Source: JAWKWA01 sp041397765
GTDB taxonomy: Bacteria > Pseudomonadota > Alphaproteobacteria > Rhizobiales > Hyphomicrobiaceae
Assembly (NCBI GenBank): GCA_041397765.1
Contig: JAWKWA010000022.1
Location: 7,929-71,928 of the forward strand
Direction: 5' to 3'
DNA length: 64,000 nt
How positions within the stretch are numbered: the stretch's first letter is position 1; each line of letters begins with the position of its first letter. A program made the translations under genes and the position numbers. The notes under the pieces are model-generated. The model worked only from the letters and a program-made list of their open reading frames with translations, was not told where the DNA came from and did not search any database. Positions 26,091 through 38,200 of the stretch are shown here, piece by piece.

Positions 26091-26257
26091 CGGTCTCTTC
26101 GCTGGCGTGAGTGGCGGTCGAACTGGCCAGTCGACAGAACGCGCCGTCGCACAAGGAAGTTAAGGATCGTCTCGCCCGACTGTGCGGTCGTCCGCCGACC
26201 GATCAAGTCACAACAGCTTCATGCGGCTCGTATCCGTCCATCCTCGCCTAGAGACCT

Positions 26258-26418
26258 GTGGTTCGATTCCGACATTTGCATCCGTTCAGAACCCGTGAGA
26301 ACAAATGCCGAAATCATGAGAACCACTGGCAAATATGATTCTGGTGGAGCTTTTGAATTTGACACTTGAGAATGCACTTCGCAGCAATCGGGACACGAAG
26401 TGTCGATTCGCTCACTAG
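26258..26418. repeat. Composite palindromic repeat B-A, copy 1
   Basis: Family B palindrome (26258-26326, arms beginning GTGGTTCGATTCCGACATTTGC) is followed after 17 bp by family A palindrome (26344-26418, GTGGAGC to CTCACTAG). The whole unit is closely matched at 63709-63866 and, inverted and more diverged, at 32150-32312. It fills most of the 345-bp gap between pepF and the RTX pseudogene. Confidence 0.85.
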
Positions 26419-26435
26419 CGGAACGAGGACGACAA

Positions 26436-27833
26436 CCCGAACCTGCAATGACGATCTCCCCATTCAGCGCATCAAGATCGGTGACCGATGATCGTCCACG
26501 AAGAGCATCTGATAGTCGATCGTACCAATGAGGTGGCGGATCCAGATATGCGATCTTTTCGGCATCCTGCGCACCGAACCCGTCGGCGTCGAACCACAGG
26601 AAGTTTGTCGTTGTCTCAAATATGAACTGCGCAAAGATCTGTCGGCGTCATCGATTCGGCGCATTGATCCTCTACTGGGGCGAGCTTGGTATCAAGACGC
26701 CAAACTCGACGCTGTCGACATATAGTTGATCGGAGGCGCCCACGTTGCTCGCATCGAAGCCCTTAATCGTATCGACGCCTTGACCGAGGTGGAGCACAAA
26801 CTGAACATGGCCGCTAGCGAGGGTCCCGTCAGGCACGTCGTCCCCGTCCCCACCATCAATAGCCCGGCCCCATCCGTCGTCAAGGAGATTGTATCGTTGC
26901 CGTCCCCGCCGAACACTCGTCCGCTTAGGCCAGCACGCAACGTATCGCGTGACTGCTGCCATAGATCCGCTCAACAGGTGACGGTCGCACGCCATCGATG
27001 CTGGTCGCCGTGCCGTTACCGTCCACATCGAGCAGGAGGTCGACCGCGCCGGTTGCATCCGGTGAACCGGACCGTGTCATATCCGTATCCGCCATCCACA
27101 ATGCTGTTGCCGGGCCCCGGCGTCAGATCGTCGTCCCCAAGGCCGCCGATACTTGGGCGTGTCGTTGCCCGCTCCGCCTATGATCTCGTCGTCACCTCCA
27201 GTCCATCGAGAACATTGGCGCCGATGTCGCCCTCGATGCGGTCCGCATGATTGCTGCCAGTCACGTTCTCAATCGAGATGAAGATGTCGCCGGTATCACC
27301 TGCCCCAGTCGACGACACCAGGGAGTCACACGGACGCAAGCCGTCGCCGTCGAGTAGGGAGGCGGTATCGGTGCGCTTTCTCCACCATTGAGCCGTCTGC
27401 ACCGCTGCCGCCCCACAAGGTATCTCATTGCCGGATCACAGCGGAGCCCGATCGTTGCCGGCATCGCCGAGATGCGGTCATTGCCGTCCCCGCCGCGCTA
27501 ATGTCGTTTCCCGTTCCACCCGGAAATGTAGTCGTTACCGGCATCTTCATTGAGCGTATCGTACCACTGTCGCCATATAGATAGTCGACAGAAGCTCCGC
27601 CATAGATGCGATCGCTGCCCGTTCCGCCGGTACGGCCACAGCGATGCCTACATCCCCATAGATGACGTCATTGCCGGCATCACCAAATATGACGTCGTTG
27701 CCGTTGCCGCCGTAGAGGAAATCGGCTCCGCCCGAACCATAGATCCGATCGCTGCCGCCCAGACGAAGATATGATCGGCCGCGCACCGGTCCGCGCAAAG
27801 TATCGTTCCGACTGGTCCCACGTATGGTCGCAT
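26436..27833 (-). pseudogene. Decayed RTX calcium-binding secreted protein
   Basis: RTX nonapeptide-type motifs appear in shifting minus-strand frames: GTSRNDTLRG near the start, GSGGADFLYGGNGNDVIFGD (about 27640-27750), SIENVTGSNHADRIEGD (about 27200-27290), DQLYVDSVEFGVL (about 26680-26730) and AQFIFETTTNFLWFDADG (about 26580-26640). Together they outline one gene of about 1.4 kb from an ATG at 27833 with GGAGG upstream. At least four frame changes break it. Such proteins are exported by type I secretion and bind Ca2+. The 3' limit is approximate. It is related in type to the intact RTX pair at 43.8-47.4 kb. Confidence 0.75.
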
Positions 27834-28181
27834 TTCGTCCTCCACCGGCTTCTCTCAGATTGCCGAGATACTCGCCGTGTTCTGGTTGTTGAACTTAGGA
27901 GAAGACTAGGCGGAGGTGACCTCGCCCGACATTGACTCCCGTCAAGCGCAGTAACCAATTCCCAACCGATCCCTTTCGCCACGCGCAAAGGAGGTGCGAA
28001 TGGCGCGCGGAAGAAATCCGCTTCGCCGGTTCAATCGGAAATGGCTTGTTTACCGATGTCCGCGAGGATGCGCTGGAAGGCCAGTGTCGGCCGCGGGGTA
28101 TTCGGGTTTCTGCCGCTTTGCACGCATCGTCATGCGCGCCGGGCCGCAAGTGTCTCTCTGTCGAGTGAGTAGTGTAGCGTC
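27834..28181. other. Intergenic region between RTX pseudogene and regulator
   Basis: This 348-bp gap between divergent genes should include the promoter of the sigma-54 activator gene. I see no clear motif or gene. Confidence 0.35.
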
Positions 28182-29684
<1,503 letters not shown>

Positions 29685-29751
29685 CCTGGCGACGGCGCGC
29701 CCGCTCTCCTCTGCACCGAGACGAGCGCCGTCGAGTTCCCGAAGCGCCAAC

Positions 29752-29793
29752 CGGCAGCCCGGCTACCCCCCAAGGCCGGGCTGCCGCCGTTTT
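29752..29793 (+). terminator. Terminator after the sigma-54 activator gene
   Basis: The hairpin CGGCAGCCCGGC...GCCGGGCTGCCG has 12-bp perfect arms and an 11-base loop, followed by CCGTTTT. It lies 68 bp past the stop. Confidence 0.85.
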
Positions 29794-30164
29794 CAGGCCT
29801 CCCCATTCGTCATTGGCGGCGCCCTGCCTGCGCGCACGCTTGGCTGGTGGCCAAGGAGGCGTGCACCTCCGATCGTGCGGCGCGCCACCCCCTCGATCCC
29901 GCCCGGCTCAATCGGGGCCGCGGCCACCTCACGCGATCGTCATCGGCGATGCGTTGCCCCGCCCTGGCCCCGCTGCCACAGTTGGCGCGAATCTGCCTGT
30001 CGCGTGTCGGCGCCGGCGGGCTGTTTGCCTGGAACTTGCCCTTCTCATCCATTAGGGTTCCGCCTCCCCTCTCAAGCATGTTCGGGCGAGACGGGAACTG
30101 GTTCGCCGCAGGAACGTGCTCAAAATCGATTTGTTGGAGCGACGGCCCGCTCTAGGAGACCGCG
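29794..30164. other. Intergenic region upstream of the L,D-transpeptidase gene
   Basis: I see no gene here. AGCATGTTCGGGC at 30075-30087 is the complement of a block at 20323-20335, perhaps a fragment of another dispersed repeat. Confidence 0.35.
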
Positions 30165-31949
30165 ATGACATCGAGATCCGGCCTGATCCCCCTTGCCATC
30201 CTGCTCGCCATCTCGCTGGCCCGGCCGGCGACGGCCGTCGAGCCCGGCGCCCCCGACGTGCTGTTCACCGAGGAGATGGCGCTCGGCATCAAGGTGCGCG
30301 AGGCCCTGCGCGCGGCCAAGCCCGCCGACGATGCCGAGAAGGCCCGGATCGACGCACTCGATTCCTTCTATGCCGCCCGCCACAACAAGCCGCTCTGGCT
30401 GGTCGACGGCGGCTATGGCCTCGGCGCCAAGCGGGTGCTCGCCGTTCTCGCCTCAGCCGAGGACTATGGCCTGAAGGCGGCCGACTACCCGGCCCCGGCC
30501 GAGGCCGGCGCCACCGCCGACAGCCGCGCCGACGCCGAGATGCGCCTCAGCCTCGCGGCGCTGCACTATGCCAACGACGCCCATGTCGGCCCCTTCAAGC
30601 CCGAGCAGATCAGCCCGATCATCAATCGCGGCTCGACCACGCCCGATCCGCTCGAGGTTCTCGCCGCCTTGGCCGACACCCCCGAGCCGGACACCGCGCT
30701 CCTCGGCTATCACCCCAAGCATCCGCAGTTCGAAGCGCTGAGAAAGCTGCTGATCGAGGCGCGCGGCGCCCATCAGGCGGCGGCTGCCGAGCCCGAGGAG
30801 AAGGTCGTCGAGATTCCCGACGGGCCGCTGCTGCGCCCCGGCATGCGCCACCCCCAGGTCGCGCTGCTGCGCGAGCGTCTCGATGCCCCGATCGCCGACG
30901 ACCAGGCCGCCGAGGACGCCGAGCTCTATGACGATGCGCTCGTCGAGGCGGTTCGCAAGTTCCAGACCGAGCACGAGCTGACCGTCGATGGCCTCGTCGG
31001 CCGCGGCGTCCGGAGCGCGCTCAACGGGCGGGCGCCGATCTCGGAATCGAACGATCGCCGCGTCGAGCGTATCCTCGTCAACATGCTGCGCTGGCGCTGG
31101 ATCAACGAGGATCTCGGCAGCTTCTACGTCATGAACAACGTGCCGGAATACCTGACGCGTGTGTTCGACAATGGCCGGCTGATCTTCACCGAGCGGATCG
31201 TCGTCGGCAAGCCCGACACCGCCACGCCGACCTTCTCCGATCAGATGGAGTATATCGAGTTCAATCCGTTCTGGAACGTGCCGAACTCGATCAAGGTGCA
31301 GGAGATCCTGCCGGGATTGCGCTCGGGCAACGGCATCATGTCGGCCCAGAATCTGCGCGTCCAGTACAACGGCCGCCCGATCGATCCCGATAGCGTGGAT
31401 TGGTCGGCCGTCGACATCCGCAAGTTCCATTTCTTCCAGCCGCCGGGCGGCCCCAACGTGCTCGGCGTCGTCAAGTTCATGTTCCCGAACCCGCACGACG
31501 TCTACATGCACGACACATCGAGCCGCGGCCTGTTCGGCGAGACGACGCGGACCTTCAGCCATGGCTGCATGCGCGTGCGCAATCCGCTCGAGTTTGCCCG
31601 AGTGCTGCTCGGCCATGACAAGGGTTGGGGCATGTCCGACGTCAACGCGGCGCTTGCCGGCGGCAATCGGCAGGTCGTGCTGACGACGCCGATCCCGGTC
31701 CACATCGCCTATTTCACCGCCTGGGTCGGCGAGGATGGTGGGTTGAAGGTGTTCAACGACCCCTATGGATACGACCGGCGCATCGCCATGGCGTTGAACG
31801 GCGAGACGAAGCTCTTGTCGGAGGAGGAGGTCGCCCGCGCGGCCGCCTCGCGCATCCGCGTCGCCGGCAGCACGGGACCGGGCTTCTACGAGGACGCCGA
31901 GGCGCGCAAGAAGAAGAAGCAGCTCGATCCCTTCCGCCGGACGCGCTGA
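30165..31949 (+). CDS. L,D-transpeptidase of the YcbB/LdtD type
   Basis: This periplasmic enzyme makes 3-3 cross-links in peptidoglycan. The 594-residue protein has a signal peptide or anchor (LIPLAILLAISLARPATA, about 7-24), a scaffold domain, and a peptidoglycan-binding domain (about 225-300, VEAVRKFQTEHELTVDGLVG). The YkuD catalytic domain (about 325-510) contains HDTSSRGLFGETTRTFSHGC with nucleophile C468 in SHGCMRVRNP. The domain order and the long insert before the active site match LdtD rather than small Ldts. It is monocistronic, between two terminators. Confidence 0.93.
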   Translation: MTSRSGLIPLAILLAISLARPATAVEPGAPDVLFTEEMALGIKVREALRAAKPADDAEKARIDALDSFYAARHNKPLWLVDGGYGLGAKRVLAVLASAEDYGLKAADYPAPAEAGATADSRADAEMRLSLAALHYANDAHVGPFKPEQISPIINRGSTTPDPLEVLAALADTPEPDTALLGYHPKHPQFEALRKLLIEARGAHQAAAAEPEEKVVEIPDGPLLRPGMRHPQVALLRERLDAPIADDQAAEDAELYDDALVEAVRKFQTEHELTVDGLVGRGVRSALNGRAPISESNDRRVERILVNMLRWRWINEDLGSFYVMNNVPEYLTRVFDNGRLIFTERIVVGKPDTATPTFSDQMEYIEFNPFWNVPNSIKVQEILPGLRSGNGIMSAQNLRVQYNGRPIDPDSVDWSAVDIRKFHFFQPPGGPNVLGVVKFMFPNPHDVYMHDTSSRGLFGETTRTFSHGCMRVRNPLEFARVLLGHDKGWGMSDVNAALAGGNRQVVLTTPIPVHIAYFTAWVGEDGGLKVFNDPYGYDRRIAMALNGETKLLSEEEVARAAASRIRVAGSTGPGFYEDAEARKKKKQLDPFRRTR

Positions 31950-32042
31950 GATCCGAACCCCGGCTCGCGGGCGCTATCGGCGTCAGCGAGGCACGGGCGA
32001 TGGCAGGAGACCGGGGCCCGCGACGACCGGTCCGGCAAAACG

Positions 32043-32077
32043 AAGGCTCGGCCGCTGCCTGCGGACGGGCCTTTTTT
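32043..32077 (+). terminator. Terminator after the L,D-transpeptidase gene
   Basis: The hairpin AAGGCTCGGCCG...CGGACGGGCCTT matches at 10 of 12 positions and is followed directly by a T-run (TTTTTT). Confidence 0.75.
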
Positions 32078-32149
32078 CCTGGGCGCCACCATCCCGGAGG
32101 CGCGTTCCGCCGCCCGCCCCGCATCCGGGCGCCAACCGGCATCCCTCCA

Positions 32150-32312
32150 ATGGAGCGAATTCAACATTTCAGTCCCGGGTGCGGCCAGGCTCGTTCTCAA
32201 ATGTTGAATTCCAAAGCTCCACTAAATTCATAGGCTTGCTCGTGGTCCTGCCAAATCCGACATTTGCTCGGGAGTGGGCTGCGAAGGGATGCAGATGTCG
32301 GATTCTGACCAC
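32150..32312. repeat. Composite palindromic repeat A-B, inverted copy 2
   Basis: Family A (32150-32222, ATGGAGC to GCTCCACT) is followed after 19 bp by family B (32242-32312, GTGGTC...AATCCGACATTTGC to GATTCTGACCAC). Read on the minus strand the order is B then A, as in the other composite copies. Its A half is almost identical to the solo copy at 12589-12660, inverted. Confidence 0.85.
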
Positions 32313-32386
32313 TAGGGCATCGGCGAACCGGGTTTGCGGCAATGCCCGGCTCGACGGGTGACCGGAGGCTTCATCGCCAAAGCAAA

Positions 32387-32412
32387 AAGGCCCGGCGCAC
32401 CGGCCGGGCCTT
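32387..32412. terminator. Terminator downstream of the bactofilin gene
   Basis: AAGGCCCGG...CCGGGCCTT with a short loop, preceded by an A-run and followed by TT. It lies about 60 bp after the bactofilin stop on the minus strand. Confidence 0.7.
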
Positions 32413-32470
32413 CTTGAAAGGCTCGAATGGGTCGGTCAGGCACGCTCCGGCGCACCTTCGACCGTCCGTC

Positions 32471-33040
32471 TCAGCTCGAGGAGCCGTAGCTGGAGCCCGA
32501 CGAGAAGCTCGAGGAGAACGAGCCGGCCTCGCCGGAGACGCCGTTGACCTTCTCGGCGTTCGGCGCCGTGCCGATCGGATCCTCCGAGCGGCGCGACTTG
32601 CCCTCGAAGTAGGCGCCCTGCTCGATGGCCAGCGACTTGTGATAGATGTCGCCCTCGACATGCGAGCTCGACTGCAGCGTCACCCGCGCGCCGCGGATCG
32701 AGCCCTCGACATGGCCGCGCACGACCACGTCCTCGGCGACCACATTGCCGGTGATGCGGGCGGTATCGCCGACGAGCAGCGACGAGCAGTTGATGTCGCC
32801 CTGGATCTCGCCCTCGACGTTGACCTCACCCTTCGAAACCAAGCTGCCCGTGACCTGCAGATCCGCGCCGATGATGGATGGCGACATCTTGTCCGACCCC
32901 TTACCCGTGGACGTTGACCAGGAAGACGATGAATAGGCCGGCATGGTGGCCGCCGGCGTCTGCGAAGGCGTGATGGAGACTTTCGACGTCTCCGGTTTAG
33001 GGGCCGACTTGTCACTCCGATCTGGCCGTTTCGTGAACAT
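32471..33040 (-). CDS. Bactofilin, polymer-forming cytoskeletal protein
   Basis: This 189-residue protein has a bactofilin beta-helix core (about 55-145): IGADLQVTGSLVSKGEVNVEGEIQGDI onward (only key part quoted: VEGEIQGDINC, VVRGHVEGSIRG, SSSHVEGDIYHKSLAIEQG). Disordered Ser/Pro/Lys-rich tails lie at both ends. Bactofilins assemble nucleotide-free filaments that locate cell-wall enzymes and shape cells. The ATG at 33040 gives MFTKRPDRSDK. It stands alone, close to the L,D-transpeptidase gene, which fits an envelope role. Confidence 0.93.
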   Translation of the reverse strand: MFTKRPDRSDKSAPKPETSKVSITPSQTPAATMPAYSSSSWSTSTGKGSDKMSPSIIGADLQVTGSLVSKGEVNVEGEIQGDINCSSLLVGDTARITGNVVAEDVVVRGHVEGSIRGARVTLQSSSHVEGDIYHKSLAIEQGAYFEGKSRRSEDPIGTAPNAEKVNGVSGEAGSFSSSFSSGSSYGSSS

Positions 33041-33304
33041 CCCTCACTACCTTTCCAACCCATCGGGCCGCCCGCGGCTCCGAATTGGTCACCCCCGGCC
33101 GACGGGCCTCACGAAGACCCGCGACCGCTACCGCAGCCCTATTCGTCCGACAGACCGCGCTCGCCTGACCGGGCGGCGACTGGCCTTGCACTGCCGGCCG
33201 CCGATCATTCCCTCGAATCGTTAGCGCTTCGAGAAAATCAGCGTTTGTAAAGAATTTTCTTGCTGTCGTCCCTAATCGTCTTATGCCCCCCTGCCCCTGA
33301 GCGG

Positions 33305-34297
33305 TCAAGCGCGGAACTGTGACAGTTGCTCGCAAGAGCGCCGGCGGGTGGCCTCCCGTCGAAGTGGGGCGAGCCTGCCCGATCGGTGCGTCGGAAACAT
33401 GACGGGCGGCTCGGCATGCGCCGGGAGCGGGCGGGCACGCGCCGGCGCCGTCGCATGGCCGGCCGGCCTGACCTCAGCCGACCGAGCCCAGCGCCGCGAG
33501 GGCTTGTAGAAGCCCGGCGTCAGGCCGGCCTCCGAGCGCGCCCGGTCGTTGAACGGCGGCTTCAGACCGCCCCGGAAATGACGCCGAACGAGCGCGTGGA
33601 AGGTCGGCTCCGGATCGAGGCCGGCGCGCGCGCAGAGGTATCGGAACCATTTGAAGCCGAAGGCGACGTGCCGCTTCTCGTCGCGATAGATGATCTCGAT
33701 CACCCGGGCCGAGTCGGTGTCTCCCGCCCGCTCCAGCCGCTCGATCATGCCGGGCGTGACGTCGAGGCCGCGCGCCTCGAGCACGAGGGGGACGATGGCG
33801 ACCCGGGCCAGCAGGCTGCCGCCGGTCTCCTGCGCGGCCTGCCACAATCCGTCATGGGCCGGCAGGTCACCATAGGCCGCGCCGAGCCCGGCGAGCCGCC
33901 GCTCGACCATCTCGAAATGGCCAGCCTCCTCGAGGCCGACCTGGACGAAATTGTCGAAGAACGAGGTCGGCACCGCAGCCGCGAAGAACCGGCCGATCAG
34001 GTCCCAGGTCATATCGACGGCGTTGAGCTCGATATGGGCGAGCGAATGCATGAGGGCGATGCGGCCATGGACCTCGCCGGTCGGCCGACGCGGCATGTCG
34101 CGGGGCGGCAGCAGCACCGGAAGGTCGGGCCGGCCTGGACGATCGGGCATCGGCGAGGCATCGATCAGCCGGCCAATCGACAGCCGCCGCTCGCGCCAGG
34201 CCGCCGCAGCCTCGCGGGCGAGCGCCACCTTGGCGGCGGTGTCGCGGGCGGCCACGATCGCCGCCGCATAGTCCCTCAGCGTATCGGGCCGCCCCAT
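33305..34297 (-). CDS. DUF455 family ferritin-like protein
   Basis: A 330-residue protein with a ferritin-like four-helix bundle. Metal-ligand type residues appear in HSLAHIELNAVDMTWD, QVGLEEAGHFEMVERR and IIYRDEKRHVAFGFKW, giving the E/H pattern of a di-iron site. The reaction is unknown. The Arg/Pro-rich C-terminal tail (from about residue 285) looks disordered. The ATG at 34297 (MGRPDTLRDYAAA) has only a weak ribosome site. The frame runs open upstream in antisense-like sequence that I do not accept as coding. bcp lies 95 bp upstream on the same strand. Confidence 0.85.
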   Translation of the reverse strand: MGRPDTLRDYAAAIVAARDTAAKVALAREAAAAWRERRLSIGRLIDASPMPDRPGRPDLPVLLPPRDMPRRPTGEVHGRIALMHSLAHIELNAVDMTWDLIGRFFAAAVPTSFFDNFVQVGLEEAGHFEMVERRLAGLGAAYGDLPAHDGLWQAAQETGGSLLARVAIVPLVLEARGLDVTPGMIERLERAGDTDSARVIEIIYRDEKRHVAFGFKWFRYLCARAGLDPEPTFHALVRRHFRGGLKPPFNDRARSEAGLTPGFYKPSRRWARSAEVRPAGHATAPARARPLPAHAEPPVMFPTHRSGRLAPLRREATRRRSCEQLSQFRA

Positions 34298-34392
34298 CCG
34301 CGCAATCTGTCCAGCCTGTCCTTCACCGCTTCGGCCCTCTCTGCCAGAGCGGCAGCGCTCCTGTCCAGCCGCGGACGACCCCCCGCCGAGCC

Positions 34393-34854
34393 TCAGAGCT
34401 CTTTCACGCGCTTCAGGACGGCCTCGGCATGCCCCGGCACCTTGACCTTGCGCCAGATGGCGGCGATCCGCCCGTCCGCAGCGATCAGGAAGGTCGAGCG
34501 CTCGACGCCCATATATTTGCGACCGTACATGGACTTCTCGGTCCATACGCCATAGGCCTCGAGTGTCGTCTTCTCCTCGTCGGCGGCCAGCCTCACCTTC
34601 AGATCGTGCTTGTCGCGGAACTTGCAGTGGCTCGCCACCGAATCGGGCGAGATGCCGATCACCGCCGCCTCGAGCCGGTCGAACTCCGGCATCAGCCGCG
34701 TGAAGTCGTTGGCCTCCAGCGTGCAGCCGCTGGTGTCGTCCTTGGGATAGAAGAACAGCACCGCCGGCCGGCCCTTGAGGCTCGCAAGTGTGACCTTGGA
34801 GCCATCGTCGGTGGCAAGCGAGAAACCCGGAGCCTTGTCGCCCTCGCTGAGCAT
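34393..34854 (-). CDS. bcp: Thiol peroxidase, Bcp/PrxQ type peroxiredoxin
   Basis: This cytoplasmic enzyme reduces hydroperoxides with electrons from thioredoxin. The 153-residue product has the peroxidatic Cys C44 in FFYPKDDTSGCTLEAND. The resolving Cys found five residues later in E. coli Bcp is absent (Asn at 49); C77 in ASHCKFRD is the other candidate. The ATG at 34854 has AAAGG six bases upstream and gives MLSEGDKAPGFSL. It precedes the DUF455 gene. Confidence 0.93.
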   Translation of the reverse strand: MLSEGDKAPGFSLATDDGSKVTLASLKGRPAVLFFYPKDDTSGCTLEANDFTRLMPEFDRLEAAVIGISPDSVASHCKFRDKHDLKVRLAADEEKTTLEAYGVWTEKSMYGRKYMGVERSTFLIAADGRIAAIWRKVKVPGHAEAVLKRVKEL

Positions 34855-35235
34855 GCAGTCGCCTTTCTTTCGTCGCTTTTCTTGAATGACGCTCGCGGTG
34901 ATCGACCGGATCACTCTGGTGATCGAGGGTCGGCCGTGCCGTCGCGCCCGCGCCCGCCCCGGACGCTTCACTCCGGACAAATGCGGGTTTGACGCGACCG
35001 GCGAACCATAGAAGAAACCACCCGGCCCTTCCAAGGGCCGGCGGCATCCGGCGCGGGCCCGGCGGCCCGGCCGCGCCGCCATGACTGGGTGGGCGGCTCG
35101 GAGCGGGCCGGATGCGGGGCAGAGGGGCGAGACGAAGTGGTCCGTAGGGACGAACGAGCCGACCCCCGCGAGCGGCAGAGCCGCGCCCGCGCGCTCGTGC
35201 CCGTGACCGAGCGTTTCGGTGCTCTCGTGCGCTAC
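34855..35235. other. Divergent intergenic region, bcp / AsmA-like gene
   Basis: The gap holds the bcp promoter and the uncertain 5' end of the AsmA-like gene, whose frame is open from 35089. I see no clear promoter or operator. Confidence 0.35.
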
Positions 35236-38200
35236 ATGCCGCGCCGGATCGCCCTTTCGTCGCTGCGGGCGACCCCGGCCCTGCGAGGCTCACGCCGGGC
35301 GCTCATCGTCGGCGTCGAGGTTCTGATCGGCCTCGCCTTCGTCGCGATCGTCCTGCTCGGCGCCCTCCATGTCCGCCTGCTGCGGGGCCCGATCGACGTC
35401 GGCTTCCTCGTCGCCCCCATCGAGGCGGCCATCAACGAGGAGATCTCGCCGCTCCAGGTCTCGATCGCGCGCGCGGTGGTGCGCCAGGATTCTGGTGCGG
35501 TCGGCGTCAGCTTCCGCCTCGAGGACATCAAGGTCTCCGAGCCCGACGGCGCCGTCGTCGCGGTGGCACCGAGCGCCGGCATCGGCCTTTCGGGCGAGGC
35601 CCTGCTCTCGGGCAGGTTCGCCCCGTCGCGGATCGAGCTGATCCGCCCCGTGCTCCTCGTCACCTATTCCGAGCGCTTCGGCCTCACCGTCGCGACGGCC
35701 CGGAGCCTTGCGGGGATCGCCGAGGATCGGCCGGCCGCCGCATCCGGGGCGGACGCCGCCTCCGAGGCCGGCACGGTCGCAGCCGAGGCCGCAACGGCCA
35801 CGCCCGACGAGACCTCGCCGACCCGCTTCCCGCTCGCCCGCACCGCCGCCGAGGCGCTCGCCTCGGCACGCCGGCAGGCGAGCGCCAGCGCCTTCCTGTC
35901 GAGCCTCGTCCTCAGCGACGCCCATCTCGTCTTCGATCACGCCGGCCGGCGCGACATTTTCCCGATGCCGAGCTTCTCGCTCGCCCTGGACCACCGCCAG
36001 AAGCGCAGCTTCATCGCCGGCGACGGCGCCATCGCCCTGAAGAGCGGGCCGGCCGGTTTCTCGTTCCGCATCGACGAATCCGAGAAGACCCAGCAGATAA
36101 GGTTGCAGGTGCGCCTCGACGATCTGGTGCCGAAGGACCTCAGCCAGAGCCTGCCCGAGTTCAAGGCGCTCTCGGCACTCGGCATGGCGATCAGCGGCGA
36201 TCTCGACCTCGATCTGTCGCATGACGGCGAGGTGCGCAATGTCGAGGCCGATCTGGAGCTCGGCCCGGGTCCCGTCGAGATCGCCTCCCTCGACATGCGC
36301 CCGCTGACGCTGACGGGCGGCAATCTGAAGCTGCGCTACGTCGGCGAGGACGGGCGGTTCGAGGTGCTCCCTTCCGAGCTGCGCACCGGCGTCAGCCATA
36401 CCCTCGCCTCGGGCACGGCCGTGCCGCGCAAGGTCGGTGTCGGCCTGACGCTTTGGGATTTCAAGCTCGCCTTCCGCGACACCGTGCTCGGCGACGCCGA
36501 AACCGGCCTTGGCCCCCTCGGCATCGACGATTGGCAGGTGCGCGGCAATTTCCAGCCGACCAGCGGCCTCGTCACCATCGACCGCATGACCATCCGCGAC
36601 GCCGGCGGCGGCCTCGATCTGACCGGGCGGCTCTCGCCGACGAGCGGCATCAAGGTCGAGGCGGTGCTCGGCGCCATGGATGTGGAGGTGTTCAAGCGGC
36701 TGTGGCCCGCCGCGCTCGGTCCCGACGCGCGGGCCTGGGTCGCCCGCAGCATCACAGCCGGCCGCATCAAGCAAGGCGCGCTGAGGCTCGATCTCGACAG
36801 CGACCGGCTCGCCGCCCTGTCGCGCAACGAGCCGCTGACAGGCGAGGCCGTCATCGCCGTGCTGGAGGCCGGCGACCTCGCCATCGACTATGCCGAGGGC
36901 CTGCCGCCGCTCAGTGCCCCGGAGGGAACGCTCAGACTCGAGGGCACGAGCCTCGCCGTTTCGATCCCCGCGGCTTCCGCCGTGCTGCCCTCGGGCCGCG
37001 CGCTCACGCTCGGCACGGCGACCTTGGCGATCCCCGCCATTCTCGCCGAGACGGCCGCCGCCGATATCGGCTTCGATGTCGAGGGACCGGTCGAGGCGGC
37101 TGCCGAGTTCGCCGATCTGCCGGCCATCGCCCGGACCACCACGAGCGGTCTGTCGCCGAGCGATCTCACGGGCAAGGCGAGCGGTCGCATCGAGCTGCGT
37201 GTGCCCCTGCTGCGCGAAGTGAAGATGGCCGATCTCGGCATGGCCGGTCACCTGCGGCTGACCGACTTGCATTCCGAGCGGCAGTTCGGTCCGGCGCGGC
37301 TGCAGGGCGGCACGGTCGATCTGACGCTCGCCGACGGCGGCCTGGAGGCGAAGGGCGATCTACTTCTCAACGGCGTCTCGGCAGAGCTCTCGCTCGTGCG
37401 CCGGCTCGATCGGACGGGGGCCGACCAGCCTCCGCTCAGGATCAAGGCGGTGCTCGATGCCTCCGATCGCCTGCAGCTCGGCCTTTCGGTCAATCATTTC
37501 CTGCGGGGCGACCTGCCCGTCACCGTCACGGTCGGCCGGGGCAAGGATGCAGCCGGCGGCGACTGGCCGCCGGTTCATGTCGAGGCCGACCTGACCGGCA
37601 GCGAGCTCGTCCTCGAGAACATGGCCTGGCGCAAGCCTCCCGGCGAGAAGGCCGTGCTCGAGTTCGATGTCGGCGAGGGCCGGGGCGAGGGTACGGAGCT
37701 GCGCAATTTCCGCATCCTCGGCGACGACATCGCCATCGCCGGCACCGCCGCGCTCGGGGCCGACCGGCGGCTCGTCAGCTTCAACTTTCCCGACTTCTCG
37801 TTCAACGTCATCACGCATCTGAACATCGCAGGCGAGCTCGGCGCGGACAATATCTGGAACGTCAACGCGCTCGGCGACAGCTATGACGGGCGCTCGCTGT
37901 TCCGCTCGCTGTTCTCGGCGGGCCAGCTCACCGACCAGGCGCTGCCGACATCGACGACGGCCAGCAACGGCATCAATCTGCGGGCGAGCATCCGTACCAT
38001 CGTCGGCTTCTCCGACACCACGCTGGAGAATGTCGAGGTGCGCATGCGCCGGCGCGATGGCCGCCTCACCGCGCTCGACGTCAACGGCATGCTGGACGGC
38101 CGCAAGCCCCTCGTCGTCAAACTCACGGAGGGCAGCAAGCGCGTGATGATCGCCGAGACCCGCGATGCCGGCACCGCGTTCCGGCTGATCGGTGTCTACG

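Noticed and set aside
33305..35293. A single 662-codon frame suggesting a large DUF455 fusion
   Set aside because: Its upstream part overlaps bcp in another frame. Only the part after the ATG at 34297 carries DUF455 motifs.
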